In this document: positions 1 through 5,761 of the stretch, piece by piece
Layout of the letters: each line of letters starts with the position of its first letter
Position numbering within the stretch: the first letter of the stretch is position 1
Source of the DNA: an uncultured Erysipelotrichaceae bacterium
Lineage (GTDB): Bacteria; Bacillota_I; Bacilli_A; Erysipelotrichales; Erysipelotrichaceae
Assembly: GCA_934675465.1 (NCBI GenBank)
Contig: CAKUQM010000066.1
Location: forward strand, 1-5,814
DNA length: 5,814 nucleotides
Reading direction: 5' to 3'
Notes under the pieces: generated by a model
Told to the model about the DNA's origin: nothing
Database searches by the model: none
What the model saw: only the letters and a program-made list of their open reading frames with translations
Translations under genes and position numbers: made by a program

Positions 1-559
1 GATTATTGGAGCTTGTGGAACTATTAGTTCTACTGTTTTAAGTGAATTGGTTAAAAATTATGATATGAAAATAGTAGGCATCATTAAGGCAGCTGCCTTG
101 GGTGCTAAAAAAGCTACTGTTAATAATAAGATTGGCGTGATTGCGACAAGTGCTACTGTTAATACTCATGTGTTTAAAAAGGAATTGAATGGCTATGAAG
201 TATATGAACAAGCATGTCCTAAATTTGCTCCTATGATTGAAAAAGATATGATTGATACTTTGGAAATGGATGAAGCGATTGATGAATATCTTAAGGGGTT
301 AAAAGATAAGGGCATTGATACTTTGATACTAGGATGTACCCATTATCCTTTGTTGAGTGAAAAGATTGATAAGTATTTTGATCATAAAGTTAAATTAATT
401 AATAGTGGTGTCATTTTGGCTGATGAACTTAATAATGATTGTTGTAAAGAGCCTAATGTTGAATTTTATGTTTCTGGGGATTTGGATTCATTTAAGAAAC
501 AGGCTAAAAAATTCTTGAATATTAAAGAATTAAGAGGGAGATATGCATTTTACAAGTGA
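1..559 (+). CDS. murI: Glutamate racemase, 3' part (5' end outside window)
   Basis: Cytoplasmic cofactor-independent racemase that converts L- to D-glutamate for the peptidoglycan stem peptide. About 186 codons are visible, read from base 2. The family is usually about 265 residues, so roughly the first 70-80 are missing upstream. Both catalytic cysteines are present: the first in GACGTISS (Cys codon 14-16), the second in LILGCTHYPLL (Cys codon 335-337, followed by the conserved Thr-His). Other family landmarks are KIGVIATSAT, LINSGVILADEL and, near the C-terminus, EFYVSGDLDSFKKQAKKFL. The first motif reads Cys-Gly-Thr where most MurI proteins have Cys-Asn-Thr. A TTG at 47 could be taken as a start, but the conserved reading continues upstream through the first cysteine, so it is internal. 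The TGA stop at 557-559 lies inside the next gene (17-nt overlap), suggesting one operon and coupled translation. Family assignment is firm. Confidence 0.93.
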   Translation, partial: IIGACGTISSTVLSELVKNYDMKIVGIIKAAALGAKKATVNNKIGVIATSATVNTHVFKKELNGYEVYEQACPKFAPMIEKDMIDTLEMDEAIDEYLKGLKDKGIDTLILGCTHYPLLSEKIDKYFDHKVKLINSGVILADELNNDCCKEPNVEFYVSGDLDSFKKQAKKFLNIKELRGRYAFYK

Positions 560-1694
560 TGTCAAAGAGGCATTGAATCACAAATACAGCGATATAGCTG
601 ACGAAATGATTAAAGATGGCAAAGATATTGTATCTTTATGCGTTGGTGAGCCAGATATGAAAGTGCCAACATATGTAATTGATGGCATATACAAGGCTAT
701 GTTAGAAGGAAAAACACATTATTCTAATAGCCAAGGAATTAAAGAATTAAGAGATGCGATAGCACAGGATGTAAACAATATATACGGTTGTGAATATATA
801 GGCGATGAGGTGATGATTGCCCCTGGTGTTAAACCAGCTAGTTACTTTGCGCTTTCTTGTTTATTAGAACCAAAAGATGAGGTTGTCATTATTTCGCCAT
901 ATTATTTGAGTTATCCAAGTAACATAGCTTTAGCTGAACCTGAAGCTGTCATCAAAGTAGTGGATTTAAATGATGACCTAAGTTTAAATATTGAAAAGTT
1001 AGTTGAAGCAGTAAACGATAAAACTAAGTGTATTTTGGTGAACTCACCTAACAACCCAGCGGGTTCTATGTTTTCTAAAGATGAAGTTGAAAGTATTTGT
1101 AAGATTGCACTAAAACATCCAAACACTTATATCATCTCCGATGAAGTATATGATCGTTTAGTATATAAAGGAGAAGTTCATCATTCTTTCTTAAGTGAAA
1201 AGAATATAAAAGAACGTTTAGTTTTAGTTAACGGCTATTCCAAATCTCACGCAATGACCGGATTTAGACTTGGCTATGCTTTAGCTAATAAAAAACTTGT
1301 TAAGAAAATGGCGTTGTTTGCACAACAAACCATCACTAATACATCAACCCCATTACAATATGGTGCATTAGAAATATATAAGCATCCATGGGATCATATA
1401 GAACCATATTGTGAATCACTAGAAGAACGTATGACTTATTTTCATAATGAGATTAATAAGCATCCTTATTTTAAAGGAAGACTTCCAAGATGTAGTTTCT
1501 ACTATTGGGTAAATATTGAAGCTAGTGGCAAAAAATCAATTGAGATTTGTGATGAATTGTTGGATAAAGTAGGCGTGGTAGCAACACCAGGTGTTACTTT
1601 TGGTGAGAAATGGGATAACTATATTAGATTTTCAATTGCGTCTAGTATGGATGTGTTAAAGAAAGCGATTGATAGAATAGAGAAGTTTAGATAA
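543..1694 (+). CDS. Class I/II PLP-dependent aminotransferase (aspartate aminotransferase-like)
   Basis: Fold-type I cytoplasmic aminotransferase of 383 residues, the normal family length. Landmarks run in the expected order: DIVSLCVGEPDM near residue 30; PGVKPASYFAL, which lines the phosphate-binding region; NSPNNPAG with Asn171; ISDEVYDRL with Asp200 (pyridine nitrogen) and Tyr203; and SKSHAMTGFRLGY with Lys234 as the Schiff-base lysine and Arg242 as the phosphate contact. Arg362 in YIRFSIAS is the likely substrate-carboxylate arginine. The ATG at 543 follows a purine-rich GAGGGAG at 534-540, with tight spacing, and sits inside the end of murI. The subfamily also contains aspartate aminotransferases, aromatic aminotransferases and the N-acetyl-diaminopimelate aminotransferase PatA. 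Linkage to murI makes an amino-acid or cell-wall precursor role plausible, but the substrate cannot be read from sequence alone. The stop overlaps the next start by one base. Confidence 0.9.
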   Translation: MHFTSDVKEALNHKYSDIADEMIKDGKDIVSLCVGEPDMKVPTYVIDGIYKAMLEGKTHYSNSQGIKELRDAIAQDVNNIYGCEYIGDEVMIAPGVKPASYFALSCLLEPKDEVVIISPYYLSYPSNIALAEPEAVIKVVDLNDDLSLNIEKLVEAVNDKTKCILVNSPNNPAGSMFSKDEVESICKIALKHPNTYIISDEVYDRLVYKGEVHHSFLSEKNIKERLVLVNGYSKSHAMTGFRLGYALANKKLVKKMALFAQQTITNTSTPLQYGALEIYKHPWDHIEPYCESLEERMTYFHNEINKHPYFKGRLPRCSFYYWVNIEASGKKSIEICDELLDKVGVVATPGVTFGEKWDNYIRFSIASSMDVLKKAIDRIEKFR

Positions 1695-2908
1695 TGTTAG
1701 AAAAAATTAAGGGATATAAAGAAGAAAATAAGACACTAAAGACAATTGAAATTGTTACTATGTGTTTACTTTTAGTCGTTTCAATTGCGACTTGTGTTAT
1801 TGGTTTGAATAAGATTAATAGTGATGATTATAAGAATGCATCTTATGTTGGTACTGTGACTTTAACAAGAGATGAAGATAGTGAATGTGATGAAGATGCA
1901 ACTGTTTGTACTATTACTTATAGTGACGGTGAAGACTCTTTGGTTAAAGAATATAGCGATGAAAGTGAAGTTGTTGATACAGTTGAAGCTTATAAATATG
2001 TATTAGATAATGGCACTTCATTATGTTTTGAACAAGAAAATCCAAGTTTAGATGATTTGGCTTTTTGTTATAAAGAGGAAATGGCTAATAGATGTGCGCA
2101 ACTATTTAATGCCTCTATCGCCTGTGTTATCTTAGCTTTATCAGTTTGGATTGTTTATTATTTCTCTAAGTCATTCACAACTTACGAGAAGTCATGGTTT
2201 GTGTCAATTATGTTGTTGGCAACTATTGTTGCTGTCTTATTCCCAGAAGAGAGTGCAAATGGTGTTAATGGCATTATCATCATGTTGTTGTATCTATTAG
2301 ATACCTTCTTAAACATCTTATGTGAATTGTTGATTTCTAAACAATCTCGTTATAATTTCTTGGTTTCGGTTGTTGTTGAAATTACAGAGATTCTAACTTG
2401 TGTTGTGTTGATGTATCGTTTTGCGACAATTGCGACTACATTGTTCTTCTGGTTGCCAATTGATATCTTGAGTTATATTAACTGGAGTAAACATAAGGAT
2501 GATGAAGATGATGAACTAACTGCAGTTAGAAGACTAAAGGGTTATCAAGAAGTGCTTATTATTTTGGGTATAATTATTTGGACATTTGGCGTTGGCTATT
2601 TCTTGAGTGGTTTGGATATTAAGACTGATTTCTTAAATGGTGATCAAAAGTTAATGACTATTATTACTTATATTGATGCTTGTGCTAGTGCAGTTGGTGT
2701 ATGTAATGGCTTATTTATTTTCTTTAGATTAAGAGAACAATGGATTGCATGGTATATTTGTGCTTTCTTGGAAGCTGTTATAAATATCTTAGCTGGTCAA
2801 TATGTTCTATTGGTGTTAAAGCTTGGTTATTTTACAAATACAACTTATGGTTATATTAAGTGGACTCGTTATATTAAAGAACATAATGAACAAAAGACTT
2901 TGTTTTAG
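1694..2908 (+). CDS. pnuC: PnuC-family nicotinamide riboside transporter with N-terminal extracytoplasmic extension
   Basis: Polytopic membrane protein of 404 residues. Residues from about 163 to 396 look like PnuC, a facilitator taking up nicotinamide riboside for NAD synthesis: about eight hydrophobic segments (roughly 167-184, 193-216, 220-243, 247-264, 286-307, 321-346, 350-368, 370-389), FFWLPIDILSYINW at 251-264, the REQWIAWYICAF segment from 348, and the C-terminal TYGYIKW near 384-390. This core alone matches the usual PnuC length of about 240. In front lies an unusual extension: a membrane segment at about 19-38, a very acidic outer region at about 40-135 with cysteines 65, 72, 111, 125 and 134, then a second membrane segment at 137-157. 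The layout (helix, small beta-rich part, 'ENP' turn, helix) faintly resembles DUF3592-type proteins, which is only an impression. Start and upstream stop share TAATG, with weak AGAGAAG at 1679-1685, so translation is probably coupled. No riboswitch is visible. Substrate is inferred from family. Confidence 0.82.
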   Translation: MLEKIKGYKEENKTLKTIEIVTMCLLLVVSIATCVIGLNKINSDDYKNASYVGTVTLTRDEDSECDEDATVCTITYSDGEDSLVKEYSDESEVVDTVEAYKYVLDNGTSLCFEQENPSLDDLAFCYKEEMANRCAQLFNASIACVILALSVWIVYYFSKSFTTYEKSWFVSIMLLATIVAVLFPEESANGVNGIIIMLLYLLDTFLNILCELLISKQSRYNFLVSVVVEITEILTCVVLMYRFATIATTLFFWLPIDILSYINWSKHKDDEDDELTAVRRLKGYQEVLIILGIIIWTFGVGYFLSGLDIKTDFLNGDQKLMTIITYIDACASAVGVCNGLFIFFRLREQWIAWYICAFLEAVINILAGQYVLLVLKLGYFTNTTYGYIKWTRYIKEHNEQKTLF

Positions 2909-2909
2909 T

Positions 2910-2938
2910 TTGTAAAAAGGTATATGAATTGTTACAAT
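2910..2938 (+). promoter_or_regulatory. Sigma-A-type promoter for efp
   Basis: A -35 box TTGTAA (2910-2915) and a -10 box TACAAT (2933-2938) are separated by exactly 17 bp. A TG one base before the -10 box makes it an extended -10. The -35 begins two bases after the pnuC stop. Transcription should start near 2945, giving a leader of about 28 nt with a GGAG ribosome binding site at 2959-2962, 10 nt before the efp ATG. This lets efp be transcribed separately from the murI-pnuC genes, although no convincing terminator separates them and read-through is likely. Confidence 0.75.
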
Positions 2939-2972
2939 TTAAAGTGAGTTAAAGAAATGGAGTATTATTTTT

Positions 2973-3530
2973 ATGGCAATTGAAGCTGGTGATTTTAAAA
3001 CTGGATTAACTGTTATGGTTGATGGTGATCCATGGCAAGTTATCGATTTTATGCATGTTAAACCTGGTAAGGGTGCTGCAATTTTAAAGACTAAGATGAA
3101 GAACTTAAAGACAGGTTCTACTCAAGAAAGAAATTTCAATGCGTCTACAAAGTTTGAGGCTGCGATGATTGAGAAGAAGGCTGCTCAATATTCTTATTCT
3201 GCAGGTGATATTTATTACTTTATGGATATGGAAACTTTTGAAACTTATGAGTTAGATGAAAACAAGGTTGGTTTCAATAAGTATTTCTTACTAGAAGGTA
3301 TGACTGTTATGCTTCAAATTTTTGAAGGTGATGTATTAACTATTTCTGTTCCTGATAAGGTTGAACTAACTGTTGTAGAAACAACACCTGCAATCAAGGG
3401 CGCTCCTTCTACACAAACTAAGGATGCACTTACAGAAACTGGTCTTTCATTAAGAGTTCCTCAATTTATTGAGCAAGGTGAAAAGATTTTAGTTACTTCT
3501 GCTGATGGTGAGTATTCTTCAAGAGCTTAA
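2973..3530 (+). CDS. efp: Translation elongation factor P
   Basis: EF-P binds ribosomes stalled at consecutive prolines and promotes peptide-bond formation. It has 185 residues, the standard length. Three beta-barrel domains are recognisable: a KOW-like domain I (about 1-64), an OB domain II (about 65-127) and an OB domain III (about 128-185) with the signature ETGLSLRVPQFIEQGEKILV and the ending DGEYSSRA. The tip loop reads VKPGKGAA, so Lys33 is the residue expected to carry the post-translational modification. This is the Bacillus-type loop, in which the equivalent lysine carries 5-aminopentanol in B. subtilis. Whether the same modification occurs here is inference; no modification gene is in the window. 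The start is well supported by GGAG at 2959-2962 and a dedicated promoter, and a terminator overlaps the stop. Identification is essentially certain. Confidence 0.98.
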   Translation: MAIEAGDFKTGLTVMVDGDPWQVIDFMHVKPGKGAAILKTKMKNLKTGSTQERNFNASTKFEAAMIEKKAAQYSYSAGDIYYFMDMETFETYELDENKVGFNKYFLLEGMTVMLQIFEGDVLTISVPDKVELTVVETTPAIKGAPSTQTKDALTETGLSLRVPQFIEQGEKILVTSADGEYSSRA

Positions 3531-3547
3531 TTAATAAGCTCTTTTTT
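3521..3547 (+). terminator. Intrinsic terminator of efp, overlapping its stop codon
   Basis: A perfect 9-bp inverted repeat, AAGAGCTTA (3521-3529) and TAAGCTCTT (3535-3543), encloses a 5-nt loop. T residues continue to 3547, making six consecutive Ts from 3542. The left arm is also the last coding bases of efp (Arg, Ala and part of the TAA stop), so a ribosome finishing efp would cover it. The next gene begins 5 nt after the T run. Confidence 0.82.
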
Positions 3548-3552
3548 ATAAG

Positions 3553-4299
3553 ATGAATAAAGTAGCATTAGTTACAGGTTCGGCCAAGGGCATTGGCAGA
3601 GCTATTGTAGAAAAATTGGCAAGTGATGGCTATGATGTGGTGATAAATTATTTATCATCAAGTGAATTAGCGTTTAAATTAAAAGATGAAATCATTGATA
3701 AGTATGCTGTAAAATGTTTGGCATTCAAATGTGATGTATCTAAGGTTGATGAAGTTGATTTCATGTTTGAGACAGTTGAAAAGGAACTTGGCGATGTGAG
3801 TGTTTTAGTTAATAATGCCGCGGTTGATTATGCGAATTTATTTAATTTAAAAACCAGTGAAGAGTTCTTAAGACTATTAGATATTAATGTTGTTGGATAT
3901 TTTAATACTTTTAAAAGAGCTTATAAGAAAATGTTGGAACAAGAATATGGTAGAGTAGTCAACATATCTAGTACCAATGGAATCAATACTTATTATCCGA
4001 TGAGCATTGACTATGATGCTAGTAAGGCGGCAGTTATATCACTTACTCATAATATGGCAATGCAAGGTGCGCCTTTCATTCATGTTAACTGTGTAGCTCC
4101 AGGCTTTATTGGAACTGAAAGTGAATTGGATGGATATGATGAAGAATTCTTGAAAGAAGAATGCGATAAGATATTACTCAAAAGATACGGGAAGCCAGAG
4201 GAAGTGGCTAATTTAGTTAGTTTCTTGGTTTCTGATAAGGCTGATTATATTAATAATTCAATAATTAGAATTGATGGTGGCCAAACAAATTCAAATTAA
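3553..4299 (+). CDS. Short-chain dehydrogenase/reductase (FabG-like)
   Basis: Classical SDR of 248 residues, normal for the family, with a single Rossmann domain. Visible motifs are TGSAKGIG at residues 8-15 (dinucleotide binding), CDVS with Asp61, NNAA at 87-90, and a complete catalytic tetrad: Asn112 (DINVVG), Ser140 (NISST), Tyr154 and Lys158 (YDASK). The Ser-to-Tyr spacing is one residue longer than in E. coli FabG. PGFIGTE at 183-189 and the C-terminal RIDGGQ are also typical. The second beta strand ends in INYLSSSE without an Asp, which favours NADPH over NADH. Proteins like this are often labelled 3-oxoacyl-ACP reductase, but no fatty-acid gene is nearby, so the substrate is unknown. 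The ATG at 3553 is the only sensible start, because an in-frame TAA lies at 3535-3537. It has no recognisable Shine-Dalgarno sequence and sits 5 nt after the efp terminator. Confidence 0.9.
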   Translation: MNKVALVTGSAKGIGRAIVEKLASDGYDVVINYLSSSELAFKLKDEIIDKYAVKCLAFKCDVSKVDEVDFMFETVEKELGDVSVLVNNAAVDYANLFNLKTSEEFLRLLDINVVGYFNTFKRAYKKMLEQEYGRVVNISSTNGINTYYPMSIDYDASKAAVISLTHNMAMQGAPFIHVNCVAPGFIGTESELDGYDEEFLKEECDKILLKRYGKPEEVANLVSFLVSDKADYINNSIIRIDGGQTNSN

Positions 4300-4320
4300 A
4301 AGGGATCTTATGATCCCTTT
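4299..4320. terminator. Shared hairpin between convergent genes, probable bidirectional terminator
   Basis: A perfect 9-bp inverted repeat, AAAGGGATC (4299-4307) and GATCCCTTT (4312-4320), surrounds the loop TTAT. It lies between the SDR gene and the convergent minus-strand gene. The last base of the SDR stop (TAA, 4297-4299) and the first two bases of the opposing stop (4319-4321 on the plus strand) fall within the stem. The T run is short on the plus strand (TTT, then A) and slightly better on the minus strand (TTTTAATTTG), so termination may be stronger for the minus-strand gene. Confidence 0.72.
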
Positions 4321-5572
4321 AGTCGTTTTGCATAGAAGTTAATGCTTTTAGGATAGAAATTTTACCATACTCTAAAGTTAAACTTCCTTGTAGGAATAAA
4401 ACATATGGTTCGATAACAGGAGCATCAGCACTTAATTCAATGGTACTTCCTTGAGTAAAACTACCTGCTGCCATTACTTCATCAAATGGATAACCCGGCA
4501 TTGGTGCTGGAAGTACTCTTACAAATGAATCGATTGGAGATGCTGCTTGAATACCTTGAGTAAATTTAACAAGGTTATCTTTATTACCAAGTCCAATTGT
4601 TTGAATAATATCAGTTCTATATTCGTTGTATCTAGGAGAAATGTTTTCATATCCTAGTTTTTCTAGCATATAAGATGTGAATACTGCTGTTTGTAGAGCA
4701 TTCTTTACAGCGCTAGGTGCCATGAATATTCCTTTAAAGAATGAATTGTTTAAGTTGAAGTTTGCTCCTAAATCTTTACCGATACCTGGAGATGTTAATC
4801 TATCAGCTACCATTTCAATCAAATCTTTTCTACCAGCAACATAACCACCGGTTGAAGCAACGCCACCGCCAAGGTTTTTCATAAGTGAACCTACAACTAC
4901 ATCGGCGCCAATATGTCCTGGTTCTTGTTTTTCAACAAGTTCGCCATAACAGTTATCGACCATGATGATTACTTCGTCATTTACTTCTCTAATTGCTTTG
5001 ATTGCTCTTTCGATTTTTTCAATAGTTAATGAGTCTCTTGAAGAATAACCACGAGATCTTTGAATTTCAACTAGTTTTACATCTTTCTTTTTTAGTCGTT
5101 CAACAATTGAGTTGATGTCAAAGTCGTTATTGATAAGATCAATTTGTTCATACTTAACGCCATAAGCTTTTAGTGATTGGGTTGAATTTCCAATAAGACC
5201 AATCATTTCTTGTAAAGAATCGTATGGTGTTCCAGTAATAGAAATGAAAGTATCGCCATGTTTTAAAAGAGATGAGAATGTAAGGTATAGGGCGTTTGTA
5301 CCACTCATAATATGAGGTCTTACAAGCGCGTCTTCACATCCAAGTACTGTAGCGAAGATTTTTTCAAGCTTATCTCTTCCTTCATCATAATTGCCATAGC
5401 CATTGACTTCTGCAAAGTCTGAATAAGAAACATTATTTTCTATAAAAGCAGATAGAATTCTATTTGAGTTATATAAACATGTATCTTCTATTTGTTTATA
5501 GATAGGTTCAAGTTCTTTATCGGATTCTTTAGCTAATTCCAATAAGTTTTCATTAATAGTTTCTAAGATCAT
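4319..5572 (-). CDS. YnbB-family PLP enzyme ('aluminium resistance protein', methionine gamma-lyase-like)
   Basis: Fold-type I PLP protein of 417 residues, the usual length for the family annotated as aluminium resistance or cystathionine beta-lyase-like (B. subtilis YnbB; Pfam Met_gamma_lyase). Family signatures seen are NGYGNYDEGRDKLEKIFA (about 57-74), RPHIMSGTNAL with the SGT phosphate cup at 90-92, QRSRGYSSRDSL (about 171-182), IMVDNCYGE with Asp206 for the pyridine nitrogen, and GSLMKNLGGGVASTGGYVAG with Lys232 as the Schiff-base lysine. Later come MAPSAVKNAL, PAPMPGY and the C-terminal GSLTLEYGK. The physiological reaction is poorly established: sequence supports a carbon-sulfur lyase-like PLP enzyme, and the metal-resistance name is historical. 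The start at 5572 is supported by GAAGGA (plus-strand 5577-5582) 4 nt upstream and a promoter just before it. In B. subtilis the family member lies near glnRA; here it lies divergently beside an rRNA operon leader. Confidence 0.9.
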   Translation of the reverse strand: MILETINENLLELAKESDKELEPIYKQIEDTCLYNSNRILSAFIENNVSYSDFAEVNGYGNYDEGRDKLEKIFATVLGCEDALVRPHIMSGTNALYLTFSSLLKHGDTFISITGTPYDSLQEMIGLIGNSTQSLKAYGVKYEQIDLINNDFDINSIVERLKKKDVKLVEIQRSRGYSSRDSLTIEKIERAIKAIREVNDEVIIMVDNCYGELVEKQEPGHIGADVVVGSLMKNLGGGVASTGGYVAGRKDLIEMVADRLTSPGIGKDLGANFNLNNSFFKGIFMAPSAVKNALQTAVFTSYMLEKLGYENISPRYNEYRTDIIQTIGLGNKDNLVKFTQGIQAASPIDSFVRVLPAPMPGYPFDEVMAAGSFTQGSTIELSADAPVIEPYVLFLQGSLTLEYGKISILKALTSMQND

Positions 5573-5594
5573 ATATTCCTTCTTTCCAATGAAA

Positions 5595-5623
5595 ATTATA
5601 GCTTATTAATAAATAAATGCGAG
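5595..5623 (-). promoter_or_regulatory. Promoter of the YnbB-family gene
   Basis: On the minus strand a perfect -10 box TATAAT occupies 5595-5600. At 17 bp upstream, 5618-5623 reads CTCGCA, only a 3/6 match to TTGACA. The predicted start near 5588 would give a leader of about 15 nt carrying the GAAGGA ribosome binding site. The -10 is convincing and the -35 is weak. No operator or riboswitch fits in such a short leader. Confidence 0.62.
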
Positions 5624-5633
5624 GTTTTACAGG

Positions 5634-5680
5634 AAAATAGAAAAATTATCAAAAAAAAATTAAAAAAGTTTCAAAAAATG
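5634..5680 (+). promoter_or_regulatory. Phased A-tracts / UP element upstream of the rrn promoter
   Basis: Runs of A occur at 5634-5637, 5641-5645, 5651-5659, 5662-5667 and 5673-5678, directly upstream of the -35 box. The last four have centres about 10-12 bp apart, close to one helical turn. Such AT-rich DNA is typical of UP elements that bind the RNA polymerase alpha C-terminal domains at rRNA promoters, and phased A-tracts also bend DNA. Function is inferred from position and composition. Confidence 0.65.
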
Positions 5681-5681
5681 C

Positions 5682-5710
5682 TTGCAATGGGTTGGCAGAT
5701 TTGTTAGTAT
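5682..5710 (+). promoter_or_regulatory. Strong promoter of a ribosomal RNA operon
   Basis: The -35 box TTGCAA (5682-5687) and the -10 box TAGTAT (5705-5710) are separated by exactly 17 bp, with a TG one base before the -10 (extended -10). Transcription should start at about 5715-5717. Three things identify it as an rrn promoter rather than one for a protein gene: the A-tract region upstream, no ribosome binding site or open reading frame downstream, and a boxA-type leader sequence within 50 nt of the start. The 16S gene itself is not in the window. Confidence 0.82.
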
Positions 5711-5716
5711 TAATAG

Positions 5717-5744
5717 GCACCGTTTGAGATAAACAAAAAGGTGC
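5717..5744 (+). promoter_or_regulatory. Start-proximal hairpin in the rrn leader (boxB-like position)
   Basis: GCACC (5717-5721) pairs with GGTGC (5740-5744), and directly inside GTTT (5722-5725) pairs with AAAC (5731-5734), leaving the loop GAGAT and a five-A bulge on the 3' side. The hairpin begins within a base or two of the predicted transcription start and ends 4 nt before boxA. It could stabilise the 5' end or present boxA to antitermination factors; the role is inferred. Confidence 0.65.
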
Positions 5745-5748
5745 AACT

Positions 5749-5761
5749 TGATCTTTGAAAA
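5749..5761 (+). promoter_or_regulatory. boxA antitermination element
   Basis: TGATCTTTGAAAA closely matches the boxA of Firmicutes rRNA leaders (TGxTCTTTGAAAACT type), and CTGAATA following it extends the resemblance. In the nascent RNA, boxA recruits NusB and ribosomal protein S10 (NusE), protecting the long untranslated rRNA transcript from premature termination. It lies about 33 nt after the predicted transcription start. Confidence 0.82.

Noticed and set aside
47..49. TTG as the start of murI
   Set aside because: The same frame is open to the window edge and encodes the first catalytic cysteine motif upstream of 47, so the true start is outside the window.
557..559. TGA read as tryptophan (Mycoplasma code)
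   Set aside because: The murI protein ends at the expected place at this TGA, another in-frame TGA follows soon after, and every Trp in the window is TGG.
911..1126. Minus-strand open reading frame of 71 codons inside the aminotransferase gene
   Set aside because: It lies wholly within a well-supported gene on the other strand, has no recognisable motif, and is best explained as a chance frame.
2889..2906. AACAAA/TTTGTT hairpin followed by Ts at the end of pnuC as a terminator
   Set aside because: The stem is 6 bp with one G-C pair and the following T run is two bases; it is too weak to call.
3547..3552. TATAAG as a -10 box for the SDR gene
   Set aside because: Its predicted start would lie inside the coding region, and no -35 box lies at the right distance.
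5626..5654. TTTACA (5626-5631) as the -35 of a second rrn promoter
   Set aside because: At 15-19 bp downstream there is only an A-rich tract with no acceptable -10 box.
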